A stretch of DNA of 64,000 bases from Candidatus Thioglobus sp. (GTDB lineage: Bacteria > Pseudomonadota > Gammaproteobacteria > PS1 > Pseudothioglobaceae). The notes below the pieces were generated by a model. The model did no database searches. It was not told where the DNA came from and saw only the letters and a program-made list of their open reading frames with translations. Made by a program: the position numbers and the translations under genes. Positions 20,749 through 29,726 of the stretch are shown piece by piece (within the stretch, counting starts at the first letter, position 1; the number at the start of each line of letters is the position of its first letter). The DNA lies in assembly GCA_028345055.1 (NCBI GenBank), contig JAOMCO010000004.1, positions 1-64,000 of the forward strand. The letters run 5' to 3'.

Positions 20749-21717
20749 ATGGAAGGGTTTGATACAAAATACGATAATTTTCCAGACTGGATAAATGGTA
20801 TTACCCATGAAATTTGGGAGGAGAGAGGAATTGATAAGCTTCTTTATTTATATTCAGATGATATTATTCTGAGAGCCCCTCCCTCTCTTGTCATTGGAAA
20901 TAAAACAGTTATTGACGCAACGAAGGCAACTTTATTTGAATTTCCAGATCGTAAACTTTTAGGTGAAGATGTCATTTGGTCAGGGAGTCCTGAGGAAGGC
21001 ATGTTGTCTTCTCATCGAATTATTTCAACAGCCTCTCATCTTGGAGATGGTTCATTTGGCAAGGCAACTGGCAAAAAACTCATATTCAGAACAATTGCAG
21101 ATTGTCATGCAATTAACAATCAAGTAAATGATGAGTGGTTAATTAGAGACCAGGGTGCAATTGTTCGTCAATTAGGCTTGATGCCGGAGGTTTTTGCTAG
21201 AAATCAAATAGAACATGAAGGTGGGCCTGAGCAATGCCAACATCCGTTTAATGATTCAATGGATCTGGATGGGCCATATACTGGAAAGGGTAATAAGAAT
21301 GAATGGGGCGAGAAGTTTGTTGATATCTTAAATCGAATCATGAATTCTGATAGTTCTGTATTCAGATCGGAGTTCGACCGTGGCTGTCATCTTGAATACC
21401 CTGGAGGCTCTAGTGGCCATTCTTATCGATATGCAGAGGATTTTTGGACTAATCTTCGCTCTTCTCTTCCAAGTGCAAAATTTACAGTTGAGCATCAGAT
21501 TGGTCGTGATGATAAGGGTCTTTCTCCCAGAGCTGCAGTTAGATGGAATCTAAAAGGCAAACATGATGGTTGGGGAATTTTTGGAGAGCCAACTGGCGCA
21601 GATTTGTATGTTATGGGCGTCACCCATGTCGAGTTTGGACCTTGGGGGCTAAGAAGAGAATATACACTTTTTGATGAAACAGCAATCTGGAAACAAATAA
21701 TAATTAAAACAGGTTAA
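20749..21717 (+). CDS. SnoaL-like protein with two domains
   Basis: 322 aa, two SnoaL-like halves (DDIILRAPPSLVIGNKTVIDATKATLFEFPDRKLLGEDVIW... and FRSEFDRGCHLEYPGGSSGHSYRYAEDFW...). Confidence 0.65.
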   Translation: MEGFDTKYDNFPDWINGITHEIWEERGIDKLLYLYSDDIILRAPPSLVIGNKTVIDATKATLFEFPDRKLLGEDVIWSGSPEEGMLSSHRIISTASHLGDGSFGKATGKKLIFRTIADCHAINNQVNDEWLIRDQGAIVRQLGLMPEVFARNQIEHEGGPEQCQHPFNDSMDLDGPYTGKGNKNEWGEKFVDILNRIMNSDSSVFRSEFDRGCHLEYPGGSSGHSYRYAEDFWTNLRSSLPSAKFTVEHQIGRDDKGLSPRAAVRWNLKGKHDGWGIFGEPTGADLYVMGVTHVEFGPWGLRREYTLFDETAIWKQIIIKTG

Positions 21718-21720
21718 TGC

Positions 21721-22686
21721 ATGACTCCTAAAGAGATGGAAAAATTTATTGTTAGATATTCTGACTTAGAGCCATGTAAGACTGCATTTATTGATGCTCA
21801 TACTCCAGGCTCAAATCAAAAAGAAAATTTCACCATCATTGGCTCTGGAGTTTCTGAGAGCCCTGATCAGCATGTCCATATAAAGGAAACACCGGGCTTT
21901 AATATAGGCGCCGCTGGCCAACCACCTGGGTGCACTAATTCTTTACATTCTCATACCACTGCAGAAGTTTTTTATGTATTAAAAGGTAGGTGGCGTTTTT
22001 TTTGGGGTCGTCATGGAGAAGATGGTGAGCTATTTGCAGAAGAAGGTGACTTGGTAAATATCCCTACTGGTATTTTTAGAGCATTTAAAAATGTGGGAAA
22101 TAACTACGGCATGTTGATGGCTATTCTAGGCGGTGATGATGCAGGAGGAGGTGTGACCTGGGCGCCTGAAGTAATTAATGATGCTAAGGATTTCGGCCTT
22201 ATATTAGGAGATAATGGATTATTATATGACTCAAAGAAAGGAGAGTTTCTTCCAGAGCATGTAAAACCAATGCCACTTATGAGTCAGGATGATTTAAAAA
22301 ATTTTCCTGAGGTAACAAGTGAAGAATTCAAGAGAAACTTTTTTGTTAGTGCCTCTGATCTAGTTAAAAATTCTCAACAAAGCCCTGCTAATGTCATTGG
22401 TAAAAACGGAATACTGAAAGATCGACCAGGATTTGAAGTGGACTTTATAACAAACAAATCATTTGTTAATGACAAGCATACTTCTAGTCAATATGAGGTC
22501 AATATGATAATGAAAGGTGATTGGAATCTAGATTATGAAGGTGGTCACAGTAAAATATCTGAGGGAGATACCTGTTTGATTAAACCTAACTTATCTTATA
22601 AGATTGTTCCAGTAGGTTCTAATGATGCGAGTCTTTTTCGGGTGACTAAGACTGATGATTCAGCAGGATCAACATGGAGAGAGTAG
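21721..22686 (+). CDS. Cupin-domain protein (two cupin-like regions)
   Basis: GAAGQPPGCTNSLHSHTTAEVFYVLKGRWRFFWG...GDLVNIPTGIFRAFKNVG is a cupin core; second region SQYEVNMIMKGDWNLDYEGGHSKISEGDTCLIKPN. Confidence 0.8.
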   Translation: MTPKEMEKFIVRYSDLEPCKTAFIDAHTPGSNQKENFTIIGSGVSESPDQHVHIKETPGFNIGAAGQPPGCTNSLHSHTTAEVFYVLKGRWRFFWGRHGEDGELFAEEGDLVNIPTGIFRAFKNVGNNYGMLMAILGGDDAGGGVTWAPEVINDAKDFGLILGDNGLLYDSKKGEFLPEHVKPMPLMSQDDLKNFPEVTSEEFKRNFFVSASDLVKNSQQSPANVIGKNGILKDRPGFEVDFITNKSFVNDKHTSSQYEVNMIMKGDWNLDYEGGHSKISEGDTCLIKPNLSYKIVPVGSNDASLFRVTKTDDSAGSTWRE

Positions 22687-22708
22687 TGTTAATTTTAGGG
22701 GGACTGAA

Positions 22709-23836
22709 TTGAATAGAATTTTAACAAGCCACGTGGGCTCATTGCCAAGAAGTCAGGAGGTTGTAGACTTTATCTTTGCAAGAGAAAATAACAAAAAATA
22801 TAATGAAAAAGATTTTGATAAGTGTATGCAAAAAAATGTTCAGAGCACGGTCCAAAAACAAAAAAATGCTGGCATTGATATTGTGAGTGATGGTGAAACC
22901 TCCAAAATCTCTTATGCAACTTATGTCAAAGATAGATATACAGGCTTTTCTGGTGATAGCCCTCGAAATGCTCCAGAGGACTTGAAGCTTTTTCCAGGGT
23001 TCCTACAAAGACTTGCTGAAGGAGGAGGTACACCCCAATATGCAAGACCAATGTGTACTGGTGAAGTTAAATCAAAAGGCCAGGGGGAGCTTCAAAAAGA
23101 TATCACTAATTTGAAAAATGCAATGACAGATAATGGATTAAAAAGAGGTTTTATGAATGCAGCCTCACCTGGGGTCATTTCTTTATTTTTGCAAAATGAC
23201 TTTTACGCTTCAAGAGATGCTTACCTAGCAGCACTTGCAGATGCCATGAGAGATGAATATGAAACTATTGTAGATTCTGGATTAGATTTGCAGCTTGATT
23301 GTCCTGACTTAGCTCTTTCCCGTCATATGCTATTTAATGACTTATCAGATTCTGAGTTTATAAAAATAGCAGATTCACACATGGAAGCTTTAAATCATGC
23401 ACTCAAGAATGTTCCTTCTGAAAAAGTACGGATTCACATTTGTTGGGGTAACTATGAAGGCCCACATTGCTGTGATATTGATATGAGTAAGGTTTTTGGG
23501 ACCCTAATGAAAGCGAATGCTCAATACATATTATTCGAAACTTCAAATCCAAGACACGCACATGAATGGACCGTCTTTCGAGATCGAAAGAATGAAATAC
23601 CAGATGACAAGATTCTTGTTCCTGGAGTTGTTGATACAACTACAAACTTTATTGAGCATCCAGAGCTAGTAGCCGAGCGTATCAATAAATTTGTGAATAT
23701 TGTTGGGAACGACAGAGTGATTGCTGGCTCTGACTGTGGTTTTGGTACATTTGCTGGATTTGGGGCTGTCGATCCTGATATTGCATTTGCTAAGTTAGGG
23801 TCTCTTTCTGAGGGCGCCAAGCTTGCGAGTAAATAG
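22709..23836 (+). CDS. Cobalamin-independent methionine synthase (MetE C-terminal)-like protein; probable TTG start at 22709
   Basis: ILTSHVGSLPRS..., QKNAGIDIVSDGETSK, HICWGNYEGPHC and GSDCGFGTF (candidate Zn ligands). No N-terminal MetE domain. AGGGGG upstream of the TTG. Confidence 0.8.
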   Translation: MNRILTSHVGSLPRSQEVVDFIFARENNKKYNEKDFDKCMQKNVQSTVQKQKNAGIDIVSDGETSKISYATYVKDRYTGFSGDSPRNAPEDLKLFPGFLQRLAEGGGTPQYARPMCTGEVKSKGQGELQKDITNLKNAMTDNGLKRGFMNAASPGVISLFLQNDFYASRDAYLAALADAMRDEYETIVDSGLDLQLDCPDLALSRHMLFNDLSDSEFIKIADSHMEALNHALKNVPSEKVRIHICWGNYEGPHCCDIDMSKVFGTLMKANAQYILFETSNPRHAHEWTVFRDRKNEIPDDKILVPGVVDTTTNFIEHPELVAERINKFVNIVGNDRVIAGSDCGFGTFAGFGAVDPDIAFAKLGSLSEGAKLASK

Positions 23837-23838
23837 CA

Positions 23839-24531
23839 ATGCAGAGCCTAGTCATGATTCCAGGAATGATGTGTGATGAGCGTATTTTTTCACCACAAAT
23901 TGATAGCTTGGGTGATTCAATAGAGCTTACAATTGCGGATATTTCTCGTTTTTCATCTATTGTGGATTTAGCATCTGATGTGCTTAAAAAAGCACCTCGT
24001 AAATTTTCACTATTAGGACACTCAATGGGAGGAATTGTTGCCATGGAAATGTATTCTCAAGAGCCCAATCGTATTGAAAAATTAATTCTTATGGATACTA
24101 ATCCTAATTCTGAATTAGAGGATGTTAAGTCTAAGCGAGAGCCACAAATTAAGGATGTCTCTGAGGGCAGACTTCAGAATGTAATACGTGATGAGATGAA
24201 ACCTAACTATCTTGCTCAGAGTAAAAATCAAAGTAGTGTTCTTAATGTATGTATGGATATGGCTTTGTCTCTTGGTCCAGATGTTTTTATTAAGCAATCA
24301 AGGGCTCTTCAAACTAGAGAAGATCAACAAAGCAATATACAATCAATTAATATCCCCGTATTGATCATTTGCGGCTCGGAGGATAAATTATGTACTGTGG
24401 AGAGGCATGAGATGATGCATAATATGATTAGTAATTCAGAGTTAAAAATAATTAATAATGCGGGTCATATGCCTACATTGGAGCAACCAAGCGAAACAAC
24501 GGAGATTTTAAAAGAATGGCTGATGAATTAG
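23839..24531 (+). CDS. Alpha/beta hydrolase
   Basis: VMIPGMMCDERIF, LLGHSMGGIVAMEM nucleophile elbow, C-terminal NNAGHMPTLEQPSE. Confidence 0.85.
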   Translation: MQSLVMIPGMMCDERIFSPQIDSLGDSIELTIADISRFSSIVDLASDVLKKAPRKFSLLGHSMGGIVAMEMYSQEPNRIEKLILMDTNPNSELEDVKSKREPQIKDVSEGRLQNVIRDEMKPNYLAQSKNQSSVLNVCMDMALSLGPDVFIKQSRALQTREDQQSNIQSINIPVLIICGSEDKLCTVERHEMMHNMISNSELKIINNAGHMPTLEQPSETTEILKEWLMN

Positions 24532-25223
24532 ATTCAGATTTACTTAAACTACTTCAGTCAGTTGATACACCGACTGTCTGTAATGCTATCGAGGTTGCTC
24601 AAGGTAAACGGGGCTTTTCACAATTTACAAGAGGCACTATAATCTCTTCAGATCCTGAGGGTGGTGCAATGGTGGGCTATGCAAAAACTGCAAAAATTGC
24701 AGCCTTAGAGCCTCCAAAAGAAAACAATGACATAATCAAAGAGCGCAGAATGAATTACTATCGTTACATGTCAGAGGTTCATGGTCCAACTGTTGTAGTC
24801 ATTGAGGATCTTGATTTTCCAAGTTGTATCGGAGCTTATTGGGGAGAAATTAATACCAAAGTTCACAAGGGGTTCGGGCTTTTGGGGGCACTAACAAATG
24901 GAGTAATGAGAGACTTAGGTGATCTTGCAGAAGGCTTTCCAGTTGTCGCTGGTTCAATAGGACCTAGCCATGGCTTTGTCCATGTTCGTGAGATAGATAC
25001 CTATGTAAATGTCTTTGGAATGACGGTGACTCCAGGCAACTTAATCCATGCAGATCGTCATGGAGCAGTTGTAATTCCGAATGAAGTCATACCTATTTTG
25101 AAAGATTCAATTCACAAGTTGTTTGCTTCTGAAAGGCTAATATTAGATCCAGCAGAAAAAACAGAGTTTAGTTTTGATGATTTTAAAAGAGCATGGGAAG
25201 ATTTTGAAAAATCCCGTACCTAG
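24516..25223 (+). CDS. RraA-like family protein (possible 4-hydroxy-4-methyl-2-oxoglutarate aldolase/demethylmenaquinone methyltransferase-like)
   Basis: SVDTPTVCNAIEVAQG, GLLGALTNGVMRDLGDL, VTPGNLIHADRHGAVVIP. Confidence 0.85.
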   Translation: MADELDSDLLKLLQSVDTPTVCNAIEVAQGKRGFSQFTRGTIISSDPEGGAMVGYAKTAKIAALEPPKENNDIIKERRMNYYRYMSEVHGPTVVVIEDLDFPSCIGAYWGEINTKVHKGFGLLGALTNGVMRDLGDLAEGFPVVAGSIGPSHGFVHVREIDTYVNVFGMTVTPGNLIHADRHGAVVIPNEVIPILKDSIHKLFASERLILDPAEKTEFSFDDFKRAWEDFEKSRT

Positions 25224-25280
25224 TTTTTATTATATTAACCACTGAGAGCCCTAAAGTTTATCTAATTTAAATGAAAAATT

Positions 25281-26261
25281 ATGTCGCTACATGATCGTTC
25301 TCTCTATATGAATTATGCTGCGGCATTTAGCCATCCGGGAGACTTATCTTCTAAGATTGCGAGTTTTTTTGGTGAGGATGCCGACATTAATGTTGTTCAT
25401 CCGTTTAATCAGCTCAAGGGTGTAGATATATACCTTAATGAGTTTCTCCTGCCTCTCCAACATTCATTTGAAGGACTCTATAGACGCGATGATATCTTCA
25501 TGGCTGGAGAATTTGAAGGACAAAATTGGATCAGCTCAACTGGATATTATGTTGGTCAATTTGTAACTGACTGGATTGGTATTAAAGCGACGAAAACTCT
25601 GAGTTACTTGCGCTATGGCGAATTTCACCGTATCGAGAATGGACGGACTGTTGAAAGCTATATCTATCTAGACATTCCAGAACTGATGATTGCTTCTAAT
25701 CAATGGCCTTTGGATTTGGGTCCAGGACATTCGCGAGGATACACCGGGCTGATTCAGGGACCTGCATCAAGGGATGGTGTCCAAATCAATTCTTCTGACC
25801 CTGTTGAGGGGAAGCAAAGCTATCAAATTGTTACTGATATGCTTGACAAATTAGCGACAATGGATGAGGCTTGGCGACCTTATTGGCATAAGAATATGAT
25901 GTGGTATGGGCCTGGAGCTTTTGGTTCATTTATTGGTGTGGAAGAATTCGCTTCATTTCAGGTGCCGTTTGAATCTCAGTTTGAAGGGTGGTCAGGTGGA
26001 GCAAAAAACAATGGATTGACAAAACACTTTACAAGATTTGGTGAGGGTAATTACACCTGCTCAGGAGGCTGGCCATCCTTGACCGGTATTAACGTTAAAC
26101 CCTTTCTAGGACAAGGCCCAACTAATGAGCGAGTTTTTATGAGGGTTTGTGATTGGTGGCGCCGTGAAAATGAGCTTTTAGTCGAAAATTGGGTATTCGT
26201 TGATGTTCCACATGTTTTATTGCAGCTGGGATATGACCCAATGCCAACTTGGCAAAAGTAG
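25281..26261 (+). CDS. SnoaL-like protein with two domains
   Basis: 326 aa; C-terminal motif FLGQGPTNERVFMRVCDWWRRENELLVENWVFVDVPHVLLQLGYD matches the paralogues at 17062 and 31334. Confidence 0.75.
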   Translation: MSLHDRSLYMNYAAAFSHPGDLSSKIASFFGEDADINVVHPFNQLKGVDIYLNEFLLPLQHSFEGLYRRDDIFMAGEFEGQNWISSTGYYVGQFVTDWIGIKATKTLSYLRYGEFHRIENGRTVESYIYLDIPELMIASNQWPLDLGPGHSRGYTGLIQGPASRDGVQINSSDPVEGKQSYQIVTDMLDKLATMDEAWRPYWHKNMMWYGPGAFGSFIGVEEFASFQVPFESQFEGWSGGAKNNGLTKHFTRFGEGNYTCSGGWPSLTGINVKPFLGQGPTNERVFMRVCDWWRRENELLVENWVFVDVPHVLLQLGYDPMPTWQK

Positions 26262-26320
26262 TGCAGCTTTAAAAATGAATCTAATAGTGCAGCTTTAAAT
26301 ATGAATCTAATAGTACAGCT
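26260..26320. repeat. 26-bp direct tandem repeat, about 2.3 copies
   Basis: AGTGCAGCTTTAAAAATGAATCTAAT / AGTGCAGCTTTAAATATGAATCTAAT / AGTACAGCT. Confidence 0.9.
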
Positions 26321-26353
26321 GGCTTCTATTAAATATTAATTTAGTCTAATATT

Positions 26354-26422
26354 CTGAATACGAATGCAAATTAATTAAATATTAATATAGACTGTGTTAT
26401 AATTCATTGCAATCGTATGCAA
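26354..26422 (+). promoter_or_regulatory. Extended -10 promoter with two LacI-type operator-like palindromes, upstream of the ABC binding protein
   Basis: CTGAATACGAATGCAA (26354-26369) and TTGCAATCGTATGCAA (26407-26422); TGTTATAAT with TATAAT at 26398-26403. Centres 53 bp apart. Confidence 0.82.
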
Positions 26423-26492
26423 AATAATTTTATTATTACATTCGATGTGTAATTAATTAAGTATTTAATTGTGAAAAAATAGGAGAGTAAAT

Positions 26493-27722
26493 ATGTTTTT
26501 AAGAAAAATTGCTACAGTTGTAGCGTTAACAACATTAGCTTCTAGTGCCTGGGCAGGATGCGGAGCATCCGACGGCCGTGTAAGCATTGTTGGAAATGAG
26601 TTCCCGGCAATCCAAACTGTTGGTGCGGGTGCTATGGAATGTGCTGGTGGCGGTGTTACAGTTGAAAAAAACTTAACAGCTGATCACCAAAAAATTAATG
26701 TGCCTGGTATGCAAGGTAATCCAGCTGAATTTACAACAGCGATTGTTGCAAACTCGTCGATTGTTGCACTAATGAATAATGATGTCATTAGACCGCTTGA
26801 TGATTTAGTTGCTAAGCATGGTCAAGGACTTCAGAAGAGTCAGCTAATTACTGTTGATGGAAATATTATGGGTGTTGCCTTCATGGCAAATGCTCAGCAT
26901 TTAGTTTTCAGAGCAGATATCTTAGATCAACTAGGTATTGCGCCGCCAACAACTTATGAAGAGATGTTGGTTGCTGCTGCGAATATCCGTGCTAGTGGAA
27001 TGATGGACCATCCAGTCGGTGGTGCTTATGCTGCTGGTTGGAACTTAGCTGAGGAATTTGTCAATATGTATATTGGTCATGGCGGTGAGTTCTTTAAGCC
27101 TGGTTCAGCTGAGATTTCAGTTAACAATCAACATGGTGAAGATGCGCTTCACATGATGAGAGCGTTATCAGATTACATGAACCCAGACTACTTGACTCAC
27201 GACTCAAACGCAACGAGTGCTGAATGGAAAGCAGGTAATGTTGCGCTTATGAATATGTGGGGCTCTCGCGTTGGACCACTTAAGAGTGATGAGGTAGATC
27301 CATCAGTTGCAAATAATACTGATATTGCAGGTCCAATGACGGTAGGCGGTGGTTCAACTCCTGCTTCAACACTATGGTGGGATGGATTCACTGTTTCTAA
27401 GAACATTTCGGATGCAGATGCAGAAGCTACCTTTATGGCTATGATGCACGCAATTCGTCCTGAAATGCTAAATGATGAAACTTCGCCACTAGCGGTTTGG
27501 CTAATTGATGGTTATCAGCCAACTGATGCTGCCAAAGGCGTGTTTGCTGCGGCTGCAATGGGAACAACTCCATATCCAATGTTGCCATATGCCGGTCTAA
27601 TGCATTCAGCAGCTGGTAAGGAACTTGTTGATTTCATGCAAGGAAAAGAAACAGCTAGTCAAGCACTGGCTGACTTAGAGGCGGCTTACACAACAGCTGC
27701 TAAAGAAAAAGGTTATCTCTAA
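26493..27722 (+). CDS. Carbohydrate-type ABC transporter substrate-binding protein
   Basis: Signal peptide MFLRKIATVVALTTLASSAWA; family-1 extracellular solute-binding features; followed by two sugar-type permeases. Confidence 0.88.
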   Translation: MFLRKIATVVALTTLASSAWAGCGASDGRVSIVGNEFPAIQTVGAGAMECAGGGVTVEKNLTADHQKINVPGMQGNPAEFTTAIVANSSIVALMNNDVIRPLDDLVAKHGQGLQKSQLITVDGNIMGVAFMANAQHLVFRADILDQLGIAPPTTYEEMLVAAANIRASGMMDHPVGGAYAAGWNLAEEFVNMYIGHGGEFFKPGSAEISVNNQHGEDALHMMRALSDYMNPDYLTHDSNATSAEWKAGNVALMNMWGSRVGPLKSDEVDPSVANNTDIAGPMTVGGGSTPASTLWWDGFTVSKNISDADAEATFMAMMHAIRPEMLNDETSPLAVWLIDGYQPTDAAKGVFAAAAMGTTPYPMLPYAGLMHSAAGKELVDFMQGKETASQALADLEAAYTTAAKEKGYL

Positions 27723-27743
27723 ACTTTAATGTTTTGATCTCCT

Positions 27744-27779
27744 AAGAAGGGGCATGTTTAAAGCGTGCCCCTTCTTTTT
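27744..27779 (+). terminator. Rho-independent terminator-like hairpin between binding-protein and permease genes
   Basis: Perfect 11-bp stem AAGAAGGGGCA ... TGCCCCTTCTT followed by TTT. Confidence 0.85.
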
Positions 27780-27814
27780 GTGTAATATAGAGCTTTAAAC
27801 GATAATTAACTTGT

Positions 27815-28840
27815 ATGAAGCATAAAACTTTTTTTTGGTTCTTTTTACCTACAGCCCTTGCGATGCTTTTATTCATAGCATTGCCCCTAACTTCTGTTGT
27901 GAGCCAGTCATTTCATGCGCCACATGAGGAGGTATTGCTTGTTTCTGAAATCTGTGATCCATTCGGCTGTGCTACAGAATCGACTATTGACCATCAGGCA
28001 ACTGAACAACTGAAGAAAGATAAGCCCTTAGGACAGTGGGTTGGATTTGAAATCTATGCTGATCGAAACCATCTAGCCTTTAAAGAGGTTGCCGAGTTCT
28101 GGCAGACTAGGTCAAGCTTCACTGGTTTTATTTCCAGTCTCAATAATCTTCAATTTTATAGAGCAATGGGATTCACTTTGACTTATGTCATTGTGGTAAC
28201 CCCTTTGGTTATATTGTTTGGATTGATAATTGCACTGGCAGTCAACTCGCTGCATCGACACCTTAAAGGGCTTATGGTGTTCTTTTCATTGCTTCCAATG
28301 ATTGTGACCCCCCTTGTTGGTTCTTTAATTCTATTTTGGATGATTGATGCGAGAGGAATAGTTGGATCAGGACTCCAAGAGATATTTTCAGATCCAAATC
28401 TATCATTAAAGGCATCAACTGGGTTAACCTGGGTAACGCTGATTGTTTATGGTGTGTGGCATTCTGCCCCTTTCGCGTTTATTGTTTTTTATGCTGGTCT
28501 TCAAACGGTTCCTAAAGAGACTTTGGAGTCAGCAATGATTGATGGCGCTTCTCGTTTTCAACAAGTTATTCATGTTGTAGTTCCTCATTTGTCGCCACTA
28601 GTTGCTTTCGTGGCATTAATTCAACTGATGGATAACTTTAGAGTATTTGAGCCAATAGTTGGTTTTAGTGCATCAGCACATGCAACATCACTCTCATGGA
28701 TTATATGGAATGATATTGGTCAAGAAATCAGACTTTTTTCGTCTGCAGCAACGACATCAGTTCTGACAATCATCGGAGTTGTTATTCTTCTATTGCCCGT
28801 TTTGATAAGAACGTGGCGTGAATTTAATCCAGAGAAATGA
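27815..28840 (+). CDS. Carbohydrate-type ABC transporter permease (UgpA/MalF-like)
   Basis: Hydrophobic; EAA loop ESAMIDGASRFQQVIHVVVPHLSPLVAFV. Confidence 0.9.
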   Translation: MKHKTFFWFFLPTALAMLLFIALPLTSVVSQSFHAPHEEVLLVSEICDPFGCATESTIDHQATEQLKKDKPLGQWVGFEIYADRNHLAFKEVAEFWQTRSSFTGFISSLNNLQFYRAMGFTLTYVIVVTPLVILFGLIIALAVNSLHRHLKGLMVFFSLLPMIVTPLVGSLILFWMIDARGIVGSGLQEIFSDPNLSLKASTGLTWVTLIVYGVWHSAPFAFIVFYAGLQTVPKETLESAMIDGASRFQQVIHVVVPHLSPLVAFVALIQLMDNFRVFEPIVGFSASAHATSLSWIIWNDIGQEIRLFSSAATTSVLTIIGVVILLLPVLIRTWREFNPEK

Positions 28841-29723
28841 TATGACTTCGAATCAAATTAAGAGACCATTGGGACTTCAGTTATTGATTTATGGCTTTGT
28901 GTTGCTTTGGTTAATTTTGGCAGCCTTTCCATTCTTTTGGACAATGTGGGGATCCTTTAAGGTAGAGTTAGATTTTTTCTCAAAGGGAGACTGGACACAT
29001 GCCATATCAGGTGTCAGAACGCAGGCAGTATATGGAGAATCTTTTACAGGTGCAGGCTATGAAGGTGCATGGATTCAGGAAGAGTTTTGGCGCGCTTTTA
29101 GCAATACAGCAATAGTCTGTTTTTTTACTGTACTTACCTCACTAACTATTGCTACTTTGGGAGGGTACGCCCTTTCTAGGTCAGGCTTCCGTTATTCATT
29201 TTGGCTTCTAATAATAGCTCTTGTTTTTCGCGCTTTACCGCCAATAACTTTGGTTTCAGGATATCTTCCTCCATTTTATGCGTGGAATATTTGGGGTTTA
29301 TTGCCCACAACCATCATTGTGTTAGTGGCAATAAATCAGCCATTTACCTTGTGGATGCTTCACTCATTTTTTCAAACAATACCAAAAGAGCTTGATGAGA
29401 GTGCTAAAGTAGATGGTTGCACACAGTTTCAAGCATTTCGATATGTCATTATCCCTGTAATGTGGCCTGGAGTTATTACTGCTGGACTCTTCTCATTTCT
29501 TTTGGCTTATAATGATTTTGCTGTCACAGCTGTTCTTTTAAGTCAAGACAATCAAACAATGGTTCCAAAAATTGCTAGTTTTATGGGTACAACTCAAACA
29601 GAGGGCAATGTGATGTTTGCTGTAGCGGCAGTTGTTTCATCTATAATCCCATTATTTCTTCTAGTATTATTCTTTCAGAGGCAACTTGTAAGCGGACTTA
29701 CAGCAGGCGCTGTCAAGGGATAA
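28833..29723 (+). CDS. Carbohydrate-type ABC transporter permease (UgpE/MalG-like); start 28818 or 28842 also possible
   Basis: Hydrophobic; EAA loop ESAKVDGCTQFQAFRYVIIPVMWPGVITAG. Confidence 0.85.
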   Translation, partial: RNDMTSNQIKRPLGLQLLIYGFVLLWLILAAFPFFWTMWGSFKVELDFFSKGDWTHAISGVRTQAVYGESFTGAGYEGAWIQEEFWRAFSNTAIVCFFTVLTSLTIATLGGYALSRSGFRYSFWLLIIALVFRALPPITLVSGYLPPFYAWNIWGLLPTTIIVLVAINQPFTLWMLHSFFQTIPKELDESAKVDGCTQFQAFRYVIIPVMWPGVITAGLFSFLLAYNDFAVTAVLLSQDNQTMVPKIASFMGTTQTEGNVMFAVAAVVSSIIPLFLLVLFFQRQLVSGLTAGAVKG

Positions 29724-29726
29724 AGC

